64,000 nucleotides of DNA from Adiantum capillus-veneris (lineage: Eukaryota > Streptophyta > Polypodiopsida > Polypodiales > Pteridaceae): positions 135,092,420-135,156,419 of the forward strand of contig CM043964.1 in the NCBI GenBank assembly GCA_014529385.2, written 5' to 3'. The notes under the pieces were generated by a model. It saw nothing but the letters and a program-made list of their open reading frames with translations. It had not been told where the DNA came from and searched no databases. This document shows positions 12,800 to 25,039 of the stretch, one piece after another (positions within the stretch are counted from its first letter, which is position 1; each line of letters begins with the position of its first letter). The translations under genes and the position numbers were made by a program.

Positions 12800-14450
12800 G
12801 AACTAATATACTGAGTTTATATACTATGTCCCCAAATTTTTTTTAAACTGTAAAGGGACCACGATAGCTAAAAGAAATTTTGTTACACTTTTCTGTTTTC
12901 ATGGTTTTTGACTTTGCAAGAACCTTTAGGAACATAAAATCACCTTCTCCAAAGGTAACTTTTCTTCATCCTTTATCATCATAAATCTTAGCATGATCTT
13001 GTGCACTATGAATGGTATTTTCGGTTGCTTTCAACATATTATTCATATCTTCATGGAAATCGTCGATAAATTGAATATTCTCCTTCTCTAGGCCTATAAC
13101 CATAGGAGATTTCAGTTGGAAACCATACATCAACGTGAATGGTGTAAATCTAGTTGCTCAATGTTTGGAACTATTGTAGCTCTTTCGATTGGACCATCAT
13201 ATTGTGAATGATCTATTGTACAGATGCTCAGAGTAGTATCCAACTGCGGGCAACCAACTGCGGACAAGCCATATAGCTTGTAGAGATTTCTAACAAAGTG
13301 CTTGGCCAACTCTAGCATTTTAACCATTTTTTGTGTGGAAATAAACTTTTCCATTTTGATTAACCTGTCCACTATCACCCACACCGAGTCATTGTCTCGA
13401 CTAGTCTTGGGTAAACCAACAATGAAGTCCATGGAAATGCTTTTCCATTGCCCTTGAGGAATCTCCCAAGGATGGAGTAGTTCCCCAACCTTGAGATGTC
13501 ATGTTTATTGACCTAACACTTATTATATTGCAGCACATAAGTTTGGACATCCCTAAATAAACTAGGCCGATAAAATTATCTTTTAGATAGTGCATAGTTC
13601 TTCTAAATCCCACGATGATCCTCACTTGACTATCATGACTTTCTTTAAGAAATGTGTGCTTGAAAAGTTTCCAATAGTAAGTAGAGTAAGTACCCATCGT
13701 CAATGGAGTAGTTAGAATACTTCTTCCCTCGAGGAAGGTTATCACCCCTGTTTGGAGTTGAAATTGTCAAAGGTGATGAAGGGTCTACGTCAGAGCCCTT
13801 TGGCCCCAAAGTATACCCAGAAGTCTCGGTTGGTCTCTTCGTACTAGCTCTTACTTCCCTGCCTATTGCACCTATAGCCAATCTATTTGGACGAGCACTA
13901 GGTGTCGATGAGAGAGGTGGTTGTGTTTGTGAAGTGGTGTGATCATGCACAACAAGCGAACCTTGATAAAAGATGGATCATGCTCACATAGGCCATGCAA
14001 TGACTCCAAGAATTTGTTCTTGAAGACTGTGAAGCTTAATTCATTAATTTGTGGCATGTGACTAAGTGCATCCACCACGACATTATATTTATCTCTTTGG
14101 TAATGTATCTAAAGGTCAAAATATGATAGGATCCTCGCCCACTGAGCTTCTCTTCCCTTCAATTCATTCTAAATTGAAATCCATTTCAAACTTTCGTGGT
14201 CTGCTTGGACCTCAAAAGTGGCACCATATAAATAGTTTCTCCACTTTTGAAGTGCATGCACAATAGCTAGTAACTCTTGTTCAAAGGCCGAATAGTGACG
14301 TTGGGCACAATGTAAAATTTTTTTTCAAATGCAATTGGGCATTCCTTTTGCATAAACAACGCTCCAATGGTCTCATCACTTGTGTCTGTTTCCAAGACAA
14401 ATGGCCCATTCACATCCACTATACTCAATATAGGTGAAGCCGCTATAGCT
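12800..14450 (-). mobile_element. Ty3/Gypsy pol relic (RNase H, integrase, C-terminal tail)
   Basis: Read on the minus strand, the order is as follows. An RNase H segment at about 14390-14040 contains FVLETDTSDETIGALFMQ and PIAFE, then VDALSHMPQI. The integrase follows with MDFIVGLPKTSRDNDSVWVI and VDRLIKMEKFI at about 13432-13300, and LYGLSAVGCP. The post-integrase tail is at 13150-12830, with YGFQLKSPM, GDFMFLKV and YRGPF. Frames change several times and stops interrupt it. No LTR, gag or reverse transcriptase core was seen. The relic ends abruptly at the Copia LTR fragment at 14451. Confidence 0.82.
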
Positions 14451-14618
14451 TGTTGGAATTAGGGTTGTAGGGAAATGCACACAGCTTGGAGAAGACGAAG
14501 GAAGCTCAAGGCACACAACAGAGAGTATATTACTTAATGTGCAATGGAAAGATAGATAGCCCTAGAGTGATGGGAGAATATATAATGCACGAGGGAAAAA
14601 ACCTCCTAACCTGGATCT
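14451..14618 (-). repeat. Partial Copia LTR (same family as copies A-C)
   Basis: Starting TGTTGGAATTAGGGTTG, this is the reverse complement of the 3' part of the copy A LTR, and it runs through the TAGCCCTAGAGTGATGGG region. It breaks off near 14618 before the CACTACCACATG end. It directly abuts the Gypsy relic. No internal Copia sequence is attached. Confidence 0.85.
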
Positions 14619-15476
14619 CAAACAACATGGAGGGTATGGTCTCTGACCAAGCGTGAACTGCAATGAGGACCTCTGGTCGCGTGAAGGCCCCCATCCATCT
14701 GGGAGCTGATGGCTCTAGAGGAGTGAGCCACTCAGCTGGTAAAGCCTTTGTGATGTCATGGCACATGCTCTGCACCCCTCTCATGCCCTGCAGTTGGATA
14801 CTCTGTATCTCCACCTGAGAACTGAAGCCAGCAGTCGCCTAGAGTGTGTGCTTGACCCTCTGCCATTGGACCCCGTTCCTAGTTCATTTTAATATTCAAT
14901 CAAACAAGATCTTAAGAAATACAACGAGTCTCTTGGGAGTTTAAGGTTTTGTCTCGATGTAAGTTTCAAGTTAACCCAGACTTTGACGAATCCCATTTTG
15001 GTCCCTTTGCATCATTTTCCATCCATGAGGCATCTCCATGGAAGCAGTGAGAGTTTTATGTTCAAGCAACATGGTCACGACATCCGTGAAGCTATCCCCT
15101 TACTCCCCCTTTGAATTTGCAAAACAAACTTGAAAGTAGACAAACTTGAAATGAACAATGCATATGCTTTCTACAATGAATTTTTGCTTTGGTGTGATCT
15201 ATGCATGGTAAACACAAAACTTTGTAATGCACCAACTTGCAAACTTGAGACAATAATCATTGAACTTCCTTTGAGTGCTTATGCAAGAGTGAAACCCTTC
15301 CATGCATGGTAGTGTAAAAAATACAAAGTTCCTAAGAGTGGACATGCTAGTGTGGTGAAAAATCGTTCATGCAATAGTGTATGAATGATTAACAAATTCT
15401 TCTTTAAGAGACACATGCTCCATACATTGTAGAATATTGAAGTTGAGCTACTTTGGTATAGAGTGTAGTTAGGTCA

Positions 15477-15481
<5 letters not shown>

Positions 15482-15571
<90 letters not shown>
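15482..15571. repeat. Compound microsatellite (CT)26(CA)18
   Basis: An uninterrupted CT run passes directly into a CA run. Confidence 0.95.
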
Positions 15572-15575
<4 letters not shown>

Positions 15576-16365
15576 CTATCTACACTCCTTGTAGTACAAG
15601 TACATCTCAGTTAGACTACAAGATCCAATAACTAGACATAAGCTAACATCACTTCAGATAGCCTTCAAGTATTTTGATGATATATTGTGGGTCAACAACA
15701 ATGACCACTCCTTCTTTCTTTATCGATACCCAAGTTATCCCCCTTGTTTAGCAATTGACCATAGTGCAACATCAGTTCAAGGATGGAGTAGGGAATACAA
15801 AAAAAATCCTTAGCATCATGGAACTTGAAGTCATAGATGGCAGACCAAAAAGAAGCAAGCTTGACAAAGGCAACACTATTACAACACAGATAGTCAAGTA
15901 CATTTGTAGAGGTAGCAACTAACCATAAAGATGGGCTCACAAAGTAATATAATCTCATATAAAACCCATCCTTTTTTCCAACTCTTCATATCAGAATGCA
16001 ACCCAAGATATTAAAAGGCTAGTACAAGGATTTTGTGCAATGGATTTGAAAGAATCAGACTCTGGAGGCTGGTAAAGGGATACTTACATGCTCAATGGTG
16101 GGCACCAGGTCCCTTTCGGGGCCTAGAGCCCCCTCTAGAACCTCCTATCTACAACCTAGTGCGAGAAGGATGGAGGACCATTATCACACACACAATAGCA
16201 TAAAGCATCTTTTATGTACCTATTACTCTTAATCAAACTTATGCAAGCTTTGGTTTAAATCCAAAAAAGGCACACCTCATGGCTCTAGGGTAAGTGGTAC
16301 CAAATGGAAGTACCGCATGTGTAAATCACCCCACTACTTTCATGGCAAGACCACAACCCTCTCTC

Positions 16366-16441
16366 TTTTTTAACCCCATCAACCCACTTGCCCCTAATAG
16401 AAGAAAAACCCCATCAACCCACTCGTCCCTAATAGAAGAAA
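16366..16441. repeat. Two tandem copies of a 36-bp unit
   Basis: The unit AACCCCATCAACCCACT(T/C)G, then (C/T)CCCTAATAGAAGAAA, is repeated directly. Confidence 0.85.
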
Positions 16442-17189
16442 AATGCCATCTCCATTAAAGCTTACTTACCCATGGACCCACTACTCTTATGCTATTTAAA
16501 AGCATATGCATGGAATCCTCTATGCCTAAAATTGGAAGATATCCTCCTTGGTCCCTACACCACCAGCAAAATCTCTCTAGGTATGACCAATCAAGTCCCC
16601 AAGGATCCTCAAACTCTTACTATGTTGACATCTATAACACGTGCATTGTTTCTATGACACTTGCAGTCCATAAATTGAAGGCTAGTTTTAGTTGTTTTGA
16701 TTTATGATGGAATGCAGGTAACAGGAACAATGTTGGCATAGAGGAGTTTATGATTAAATTAGAAGGGGTTAAATTCATACTTTCATAAGAAAGTTATTGT
16801 ACCCAAAATCATTTTACTTGAAGCATTACTTGTTCTATGTCTCTACCTTTAGGCTTATTGGTGTGGTTTTTTTATGTTTATTGCTTACACACACAAGTCC
16901 AATCCAACTCTACATCCCAGTGACAACTTCTTGATCTCCTCTATTACCACCACTAGGGTGAAAATAGAAGCGTGTTGTAATTATTGTGATATGCTACTAA
17001 ATGTGAAATCAGTAAAATATATAAATTCTTTGATGAGAGAACGAGAAACTATTTGGAGCAAGCATTAATAAGCTACATCAAATATATTTAGGTGATTGTT
17101 TAGTGATGATTGAAAATGCAATCATGGAACAAGGCAAGAGAAATTAGTAAAGACATGTGGCAACACTAACTTGAGATAAGGAAGCTCCA

Positions 17190-17310
17190 AGGGGTGAAGA
17201 CCAATGACATCTACTTTTGTAATTTTAAGTTCTTTATACAATGGAATGCACTTGCCATTCTTATTTTAAAGTAAAAAAGTTTGAAAACAAGAGAAGTTTT
17301 GAGGTGTTGG
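17190..17310. repeat. Diverged dispersed repeat, partner at 18368-18490
   Basis: Both loci contain GACCAATGAC(A/G)TC, ACTTTTG(T/C)AATTTTAAG and then TGCCATTCTTA(T/C)TTT. Identity is partial with indels, so the duplication is old. No coding content is visible. Confidence 0.6.
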
Positions 17311-18199
17311 GTGGTGTGGAATTTGTTTGTGGGTTTCCTACACATTGTCATTATTTTATTTTGCCATGATTGGTTTTAGGATGTAGGAGCTACCAATTTG
17401 CCTTTGACTCATGACAAATTTCTTCTAATTAAAAACATGTGACAAGACCCGTAATAGAATTTTGGCTCACAAAGCCTTAAATATCCTACCAAAGGACAAT
17501 GTTGATTAAAAAATTATCGAATACTAACTCATAAGGCCTTTAAACACCTAGTGTAGTAAAATGTTCAAAGAATAATTGTCTAATACTAGATCACAAAGCT
17601 TTAAAATGTGTGCTAGAGATCAATGTTCACAATACCATTGTTTATTCTTATACAAGTTTTGGGAGAACCTAAGAAAAACTCTCACTAAGGTTGTTATTAG
17701 GGATAACCAATAGCCTTACATCATGCTTTACTTACATGATCATCACGCTAATGAGGTAGTGGGCCATACTCCCTAGGCCTACTACCTCATTAAGAATGGT
17801 GCCTTGGAAAGGGTAGGCATGAACACACACACACACACATTTTCATACATATATTTGATATTCATGTAATGTCCATGTAGAAATGGCATACAACACAAAA
17901 CACACGCAGACATAATTTCATATATACATGTGTACATGTGAATTGAATGCATCCCAAACTAAATGGTTTTGGATAGAAGAATCATGTTTTTCTTGGATAA
18001 GAATATTAGTGTCGTGTTTTGATAGGCAGATAGACGAAATGCAATTCGTTTTTATTGGTCTATATCACCAAAAAAGATGGAATGCAAAGACTACTCTAAA
18101 AAAATGTTGGTACTTTACCATATACTAGGAGGAAATCATTGCCTCTTGATGGCTTATCATAAATAAAGTAGGTTTTATGCCTAACACTTAAAACACTTA

Positions 18200-18340
18200 A
18201 GAAAGGAATTGGTTTAGGTGTTTTTAAAAATGACATGGATAACAATTGATAGACTTAGTGACACGTGTTAAACGTATTCAAAATTAATCACTTGATTGCT
18301 TTGTTTACATGGACGCAGGTGAGAGTTCTATCATTTCTTA
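18200..18340. repeat. Diverged dispersed repeat, partner at 21905-22045
   Basis: Both copies share a run including GACAC(G/A)TGT(T/A)AAACGTATTCAA-like sequence, a CTTGTTTA-ATGGA-GCA(G)GTGAG block and a following CTCTATC block, in the same orientation 3.7 kb apart. Confidence 0.55.
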
Positions 18341-18367
18341 GATGTGCTTAGGGTAATTTCTATTGGG

Positions 18368-18490
18368 AATTGAAGATGAGACCAATGACGTCAACTTTTG
18401 CAATTTTAAGCTCTTAATATATAGGAAAACTAGAATGCGCTTGCCATTCTTACTTTGAAGTACATAATTTTGAAATACAAAAGACGTTTT
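18368..18490. repeat. Diverged dispersed repeat, partner at 17190-17310
   Basis: Second member of the pair; see the entry at 17190 for the shared blocks. Confidence 0.6.
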
Positions 18491-19363
18491 GTACTCACTG
18501 CTTGAGGTCAGGAATCATGTGTATTTTGAACATGTAAAATTTTTCTTTTGTGGATAAGTAATACATAGGTACACACACACACACACACACAAAATAAGCC
18601 AAGTATGTGTACTTACACTAGATAACTACTTCAGCTTGTTATTCTATAGACACTCATGATGGCTTGTACTTGCTAGATGAAGCAGATGGTTATATTGTGC
18701 ACACCTTGTATATTAACTCAAATTGGCCTAAAGGGGGATTCTGACTAATCACACACACACACACACACACACATGTCAGTTTCTTCCATGGCTTACCTAT
18801 AGCTTACCTTGAACCTTTGTTCTCAAACTTATAAAATAAAATTAGGTCTTTATACCCTAGTAGCTAGATGCTTTTATCTCTCCTTTGGAGCCTAACCTTG
18901 GCCTGCACTATCTCTAATTCTGTTAATACCTATGGCTAAACTCCCCACTCAATCCTACTATGTGGTCCTTCCCTTAACTGTGTAACTACTGTTTCAACTC
19001 TTCTACCCCTATCCTCTAAAGAACTAACCTTTAAAGACCTATATTGAACCCCATATGTTTTGGCTTTATTCCTCTCTCCATCCATTTACCTTCTAGTTAC
19101 CTAAACTAACATCCTCATCTAGCTACTGAAACTAGCTATGGGGGATGTTGTTTACCTTGTATTCTTTGGAAGCTTTGACGCTTCAACCTCATCCCTAAAC
19201 TCAATGTAAAAACCCCTATTGGGTTTATACACGCGCCTGATTATTAATAGTGGGACCTCTCCATTAGGCTTACATTGACTTAAAGATGGTGGCGTTGGTG
19301 AAAATGCACCCTCTAACACATTTTCAATGAAATTATTACCCCCTAGCCTGTGCAGGTAGTACT

Positions 19364-19929
19364 GGCCTTTTAATTTCATACCCTCCAAGTAGGAAACTCT
19401 TGTCTACAAAGCTCCCGCCGACCTATTACTTTGTCTAGTCCTCCATTCTCTTTCTCTTTCTTCCATGTGCCTCCACCATACGTCCCTATTAGCTAAACCA
19501 TGTAGCTATGGTCTTGGTCTCTGAACCGATCTTGTAAGCTTAACATGGGGGATATTCTGCACACAAGAGATTTGACCGACCTACAGTTACCATTATATAT
19601 TGAGGTGAGGGTTGAATATTCCCCTCACTTAGCCTTGAATCTTGGCCTTTTATTAATTTCATACCCTCCAAGTAGGAAACTCTTGTCTACAGATCTCCCA
19701 CCGACCTATTACTTTGTATGGTCCTCCATTCTCTTTCCCTTTCTTCCATGTGCCTCCACCATACATCCCTATTAGCTAAACCATGTAGTTGTGGTCTTGG
19801 TCTCTAAACCGATCTTGTAAGCTTAACATGGGGGATATTCTGCGCACAAGAGATGTGACCAACCTACAATTACCATTATATATTGAGTTGAGGGTTGAAT
19901 ATTCCCCTCACTTAGCCTTGAATCTTGTT
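19364..19929. repeat. Tandem duplication, 2 x 283 bp
   Basis: The block beginning CCCTCCAAGTAGGAAACTCT at 19381 recurs at 19664. The copies are nearly identical through CTTAACATGGGGGATATTCT and the TCCCCTCACTTAGCC segment. Both lack coding sense. Confidence 0.92.
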
Positions 19930-21904
19930 TTTTCATACATTCTATTGAGTGACGTCGTGGTGTGTCTATCGGATTGTTGTCTGCACTATGGAAATTATAG
20001 AGAAGTGAGAATTATCAAGTTGGTGCCAATATTTTACTTTTTTGATTTTGCCACTCTAAGTTGATACTATTTCAAAACACTAAACTTCTGTGATGATCTA
20101 CTGGTTGTGTCCAAATTGGCTTACCTTTTTTATTAGCAATATGATCAATATGGCATACTGGTTATTATTTTTCTAAAAAGGTTGTGCTAAGACCAATTGA
20201 AATCATTCCAAATTGGTTATATTCCATGAGATTGATTGAGTAATGTTTGGCTCCTTCTCATTGGTGCTGATTTCTTGAGTTTTTTTAAATAAATGATGGT
20301 TCATATTATTTGCTTGATATGGAGTTGTCTTGCTTGGTAGTCTTTGGATTTTAACTGAGTACATAACCCTGGTGTTTCTTTTGGGACCAATGCGGATGCT
20401 TCATCTTCAAATAGCACATAATTTTGTTCATTACTTACCTTAGGACATGTTAGTAGTACCTTTACACTCCCAGCCAAAATCTAAGGTTTAGTATACCTAC
20501 CTGGCTTGTACTAATGATTGGGAATTATTTAACCTCTATTTCTTACCTTTTATAACCTTTATAGGTTGCACTAAAGGTTTTTCCTTTCTCTTGGATATCT
20601 GTGATAATCTGTAGGAATTAGCCTGATAATTTTTTAACTATGTAGTTTTAATCCTTTGGGGAAATTATAGGCTATTGCATTTATGGTTTTGATGATAATC
20701 TCTGGTAATTTTGTGTGTATCTGATCTCAACATGGTTGAAATACTTTGGGAATCTCAGAGTTGGTAAATGTTTGGGTCGTGAGTGGGCTGCATCTCAATT
20801 TTTCACCTAACTATCTGGTGTTACTCACTCTGAACTTAAACAAGGGGAAATGGCTTGATACTTTGGCTTAACTAGGGGGTCTAATGGGAATATTTTACCT
20901 ACTTTTTGACAAACCACTCTAGGAAAAAATTTTCTTAATACCGTCCAAATACTTTTGGTCTCAATGGTGATGAAAAATGTCAGTAGTCTGTGAGTTTGTT
21001 ACTTAAGGTGTTGGCCATATAGGTGATGTTTTTGGGTGATGGAATCCATCTGCTAGCTCAGAATGCTTAGCTAATATGGTGCTATTAAGCTTTTCTATTT
21101 ATGTTTTGTTGATAGACTTTTAAAAAACGGGCCTTTTTTTTTAACTTAGGATGCCTAGCTAGTATGAGGTTAAGAAACTTTTTCTATATGGAAATGTTTT
21201 TATACTAGACATTGATTTTTACTAGACTTTTTTGGATACTCTCACTCCTTAGAGGGTAATACTTGAGATGATTGGCTAGTTTAGTTTAGCTATGAATTGG
21301 TTGTGGTTTTGGTTTACCTAAATCTTACTAGCTGGTTGTCAAAATCTTTAGGATATTCAAAATCTTTACCAGCTCATCTCTAAATTCAAAAAATGGTTTA
21401 TGGTTGTCAGTTAAAAAATGTCAACTTTGGTGGTTATTGAGCACTAAGATCCACAAATCACCTTGCTAGCACTAGTGAGTTAAAAGGTTATGAATGTGAC
21501 ACATCTCTAGAGATTCCATTTCCTGTATATACATGAACAACTAGAAGTAATTTAGCTAAAGAAACTTCATATATTTACTTTTTTGGGTCAAAAGATTGGG
21601 TAAAACACTTGGACCAGAAGGGGTGATGGCCTTCTGATCAAAACTTAATCTACTTAAATAAGTGTAAATACATTCTTTTAAAAATGGGGTTATTACTAAG
21701 CTTAATTATGGCCTATGATCTCATTTGGATCCGAAGGAGTGATAACCTTTAGATCACAAATTAAAAGGAAAAAAGTGAAACACTTTACACTTAATCAGGA
21801 GAGGTAATGGCGTTCTTATTACAAAAAAGAAAATAGTGATAGCCTCATTTAAATTGTTTTGAGAATGGATACTTGTGGATATTTTACACTACTTGGATGG
21901 TAGG

Positions 21905-22045
21905 TATAAGGTAAAAGGGTTTTAAGTATGACACGGGGATAGCAACCGATAGGATTTGTTGACACATGTAAAACATATTCAAGGCTAACGGATCTGTTGT
22001 CTTGTTTATATGGATGCAAGTGAGGACTCTATCTTTACTTAGGAT
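21905..22045. repeat. Diverged dispersed repeat, partner at 18200-18340
   Basis: Second member of the pair; see the entry at 18200. Confidence 0.55.
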
Positions 22046-22899
22046 CTTTTTGGCTTTGCTGTTGTCCATCACATCATAATTGGCCTCTGTATGATACCTC
22101 ATTCTCAGTATGATGTAAATGAATCAAAGACTAAGTCATGATAATCATTGCTCTTTAGCTAAAGTCGTATGTCTTTTGAATTGTTATGTTCTTTTGTGTA
22201 TAAGTTTAAAAACAGCAACACTCAAAGCTAGAAAAAAGGAAGCATAAGCACTCAGTAGAGAAGCCATGAGAGTAGAGAAGGAGAAGAGCTCTTCATTGTT
22301 GTAGCATAAGTTACAAGCAACCATGTAAGCTTTGAAAGGTTGATCTTATGAGCAAGACGGTGAGACCTTAGGAGATAAAGCCAAATGTCCTTTTATATCT
22401 TCTTAAAGGGAAAACATATCTAGCGTTTTTTATTACCATATGTGTGGTCAAACATGCACTCAAAACTAAATCCTAGGTAAAAGATAGAAGTTTCAAAGTA
22501 CAATTGGAACTCAATAGAAATCCTCCTAGATAACATTGAAAACCACAATCTCTTCCACAATGTCACTTGATGTCTTGAGAATATACTACAATACCTTAAT
22601 TTTAGAAATAGGGCTATGAAGATGACACAAGGAATGAAGTAGTTAGCTTAAATCTCCACATCCATTCTAGATCATAGAAGAAGTATGCATCCTTCTCGGA
22701 CATAGTTGCAACCTTGTATGATGCTCCATGTGTGGTAAGTGGTATTGTCATGGATATTATTACGGAAGTCCCCTCTTGTGTAGTGTGTGTCAATCTCTTG
22801 ACATATATTAGTGCCCATGGGAAAGTGGATAAATGGATATGAATTGTTGTCATGTGTTGGCTGCTTAAGATGGTAAGGAGAGAAAATGGATGGATGTTA

Positions 22900-24600
22900 G
22901 TCTTTTATGCCTTGTTTTGACCTACATTGTCATTTGTTGGGGAGCATAATATTCTAGGGTCACTTCAATGTGGCTCAAGTTAATGCTCACACTTTTGTCT
23001 TTACAAGCCATAGTGTGGATGAAATTGATGACGTTAGTAGATAGAACAAAAGTTAGTAGCAACCAAACAATTGTAAGGATAATTATTGAAAGTGAGCTAC
23101 CATGGTATGTAGTTTGTTTGATTGATGTTGACATGTATTCCATGGAATAAAAATTTGTGATGGGTTGTAGTACTTGTGAAAAATTATGAAATTGCCCGTC
23201 TTATATGCACTTTTCCATTTGCTACTTGGAGTTTTTCCATACATCTCCAAAGGTTCTCTTGGGGAACCATATAAAAAGACTTATTTGAACTCCACAAAGC
23301 AAGAATACAATCCTTCACATTCTCAACGAGCTTTCCTCCATGAAAACTAGAATAATGACAAGGTGATCAATCGTGATGTGAAGTTTTTGGAAACCCACTT
23401 GTCCATATGCACATTTTGCATTCTTTTTAACCCACTCGCTTATTTTCATATACATGACACAGTCAAACAGCTTCACCATAATACCTTGAAGATCTTGTAC
23501 CTAATGAGTGGCCAATTTCTTAAGCTCACTGCATACATCTCCAATGATGAAGAAGGTAGGCATACATGAAAGAGGACCGTGACATGACATCTTTCCTACA
23601 TTTGGCTGCTCATATTGATTCTTGCAATGCATATACATGTCCATAATAGTGAAGTCACCAAAAATCTCAACAAGCTTTCTCTTTGTGTCTCTTTAGAATT
23701 TATCACATGCTTCCGTTTTCTCTTGAGCTTGGAAAAATTTTCAATTGACTTCCTACCTTCTTGCATTTAAATTCATCAAGTGCAATTGTGCCTCTTTACA
23801 TTTCAATTCAAACTATTTCTTCTTTGAGCTACCTTCATTGATGACTTTGTGAGACATGCATGTGCTTCATGACAAAGCATTCCTCCTCACAAGAGTGAAT
23901 GACTTGCTTAAAAACTTCCCACTTGCATTCTAATGTTGAATCATTTGGGATATTTGTATTCTCAAACATCTTCTCAATCGTTATATCAATATACATAGGT
24001 GTTCCCATTTGAAGTCTATTCTCGAAGATGATTGTTCCATACTATGGGTAGTGTTTACATGCTTTGCTCTCTTTGTAAATTTAAGATCACTACATAAAGT
24101 CTTGTGATCCAATTTTGGATTCCATCGGCTAAGTGTTAAATGTTTTATGCAATTCAGCATGGCTTCCAAAAGTAGCATATAGTCAATCACAATATCTCCA
24201 TTGTGTTTTCTACATGTAAATCCATCATCACATTTCTATAAAGATACACCATTTTCAATGACAATTTTGATGTTAGTGCACATACGTAGAAGTGACTTGC
24301 CATATTCATCTGGCTCTTTCTCATCACTAGATATTTAGTTATGCATTTGTACATCTTATGGTCTCTTCAAAACATGCAGTGTATCAAATTTTTTTGTAAC
24401 ATGTTGTAAAGTTCTTGTGTGTGCATTTATATCACCAAAGACTATAATCTCACCTTTGTCCTTGAAGTGAACAATGTTTTCTTCTAAGTTACGAAAAGGT
24501 TGATTTGTATCCATGCAAGCATAAAAGTTGGAGCCAAGGTGATGAATATAACAACCTACAACAAAAGTGGGTGTGTGGATTGGTGAACAATCTCTCGCTT
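22900..24600 (-). pseudogene. LINE relic (EEP endonuclease then reverse transcriptase)
   Basis: Conceptual minus-strand translation, with frame changes, gives a LINE ORF2 order. The endonuclease part at about 24560-24100 contains YIHHLGSNFYACM, EIIVFGDINAHTRTL (the GD-N-A motif) and VIDYMLLLEA. The linker at about 23920-23860 contains KWEVFKQVIHSCEEE. Reverse transcriptase-like blocks at about 23480-23230 contain QVGFQKLHITIDHLVI and NLWRCMEKLQVANGKV. The copy is riddled with stops and has no intact frame. The clade was not determined. It lies downstream (minus sense) of a Copia RNase H scrap. Confidence 0.62.
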
Positions 24601-24689
24601 AAGGCCAATGTGCCTTTAAGCAAGCTAGGGACATACATACAAGGTATATAGAGTTTGAATCTCTCTTTAAAGCCCATAAGTACTTGACA

Positions 24690-24850
24690 ATGTCTGACCC
24701 TTTCAAAGGGTAGACCTTTGGCTAGTAGATTAACAAGGTCATGGAACTTGAGAAGCTCAAATGTGCTTGTTCTTAAGCACCTCATGAACGAAGTGATATG
24801 TCACATCAATGTACTTTGTCTTTGCATGAAACATTTGATTTTTCCTAGCT
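24690..24850 (-). pseudogene. Copia RNase H end, relic of another family
   Basis: The minus strand reads FHAKTKYIDVTYHFVHEVL and then, after a frame change, FHDLVNLLAKGLPFERV. This matches the end of Copia RNase H (the KTKHIDVRYHFIRE and ADLLTK region). No other part of the element is attached. It is more diverged than copies A-C. Confidence 0.6.
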
Positions 24851-25039
24851 CAATATTGGGGGTTGCCATTTTACGAGCCAAAACCCACGAGCTACGAGCT
24901 TAGTATCCAAACATGTGGTCAAAATTTCTAGTTTTGCCTACTATATTTCGAAGTGAAATTATCATTTGATAACTTTTAGATTTATTATAATTTAATTCTT
25001 CATGATGTATGTAAGAAAACTAAAATGATTGGCAGCAAT

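Larger units (their letters stand above)
14619..22899. other. Gene-free region with simple and diverged repeats
   Basis: I see no credible gene in about 8 kb. It holds the CT/CA tract at 15482-15571, a 36-bp duplication at 16366-16441, short CA tracts near 17823, 18571 and 18751, two pairs of diverged dispersed repeats, and the 283-bp tandem duplication at 19364-19929. Confidence 0.55.
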
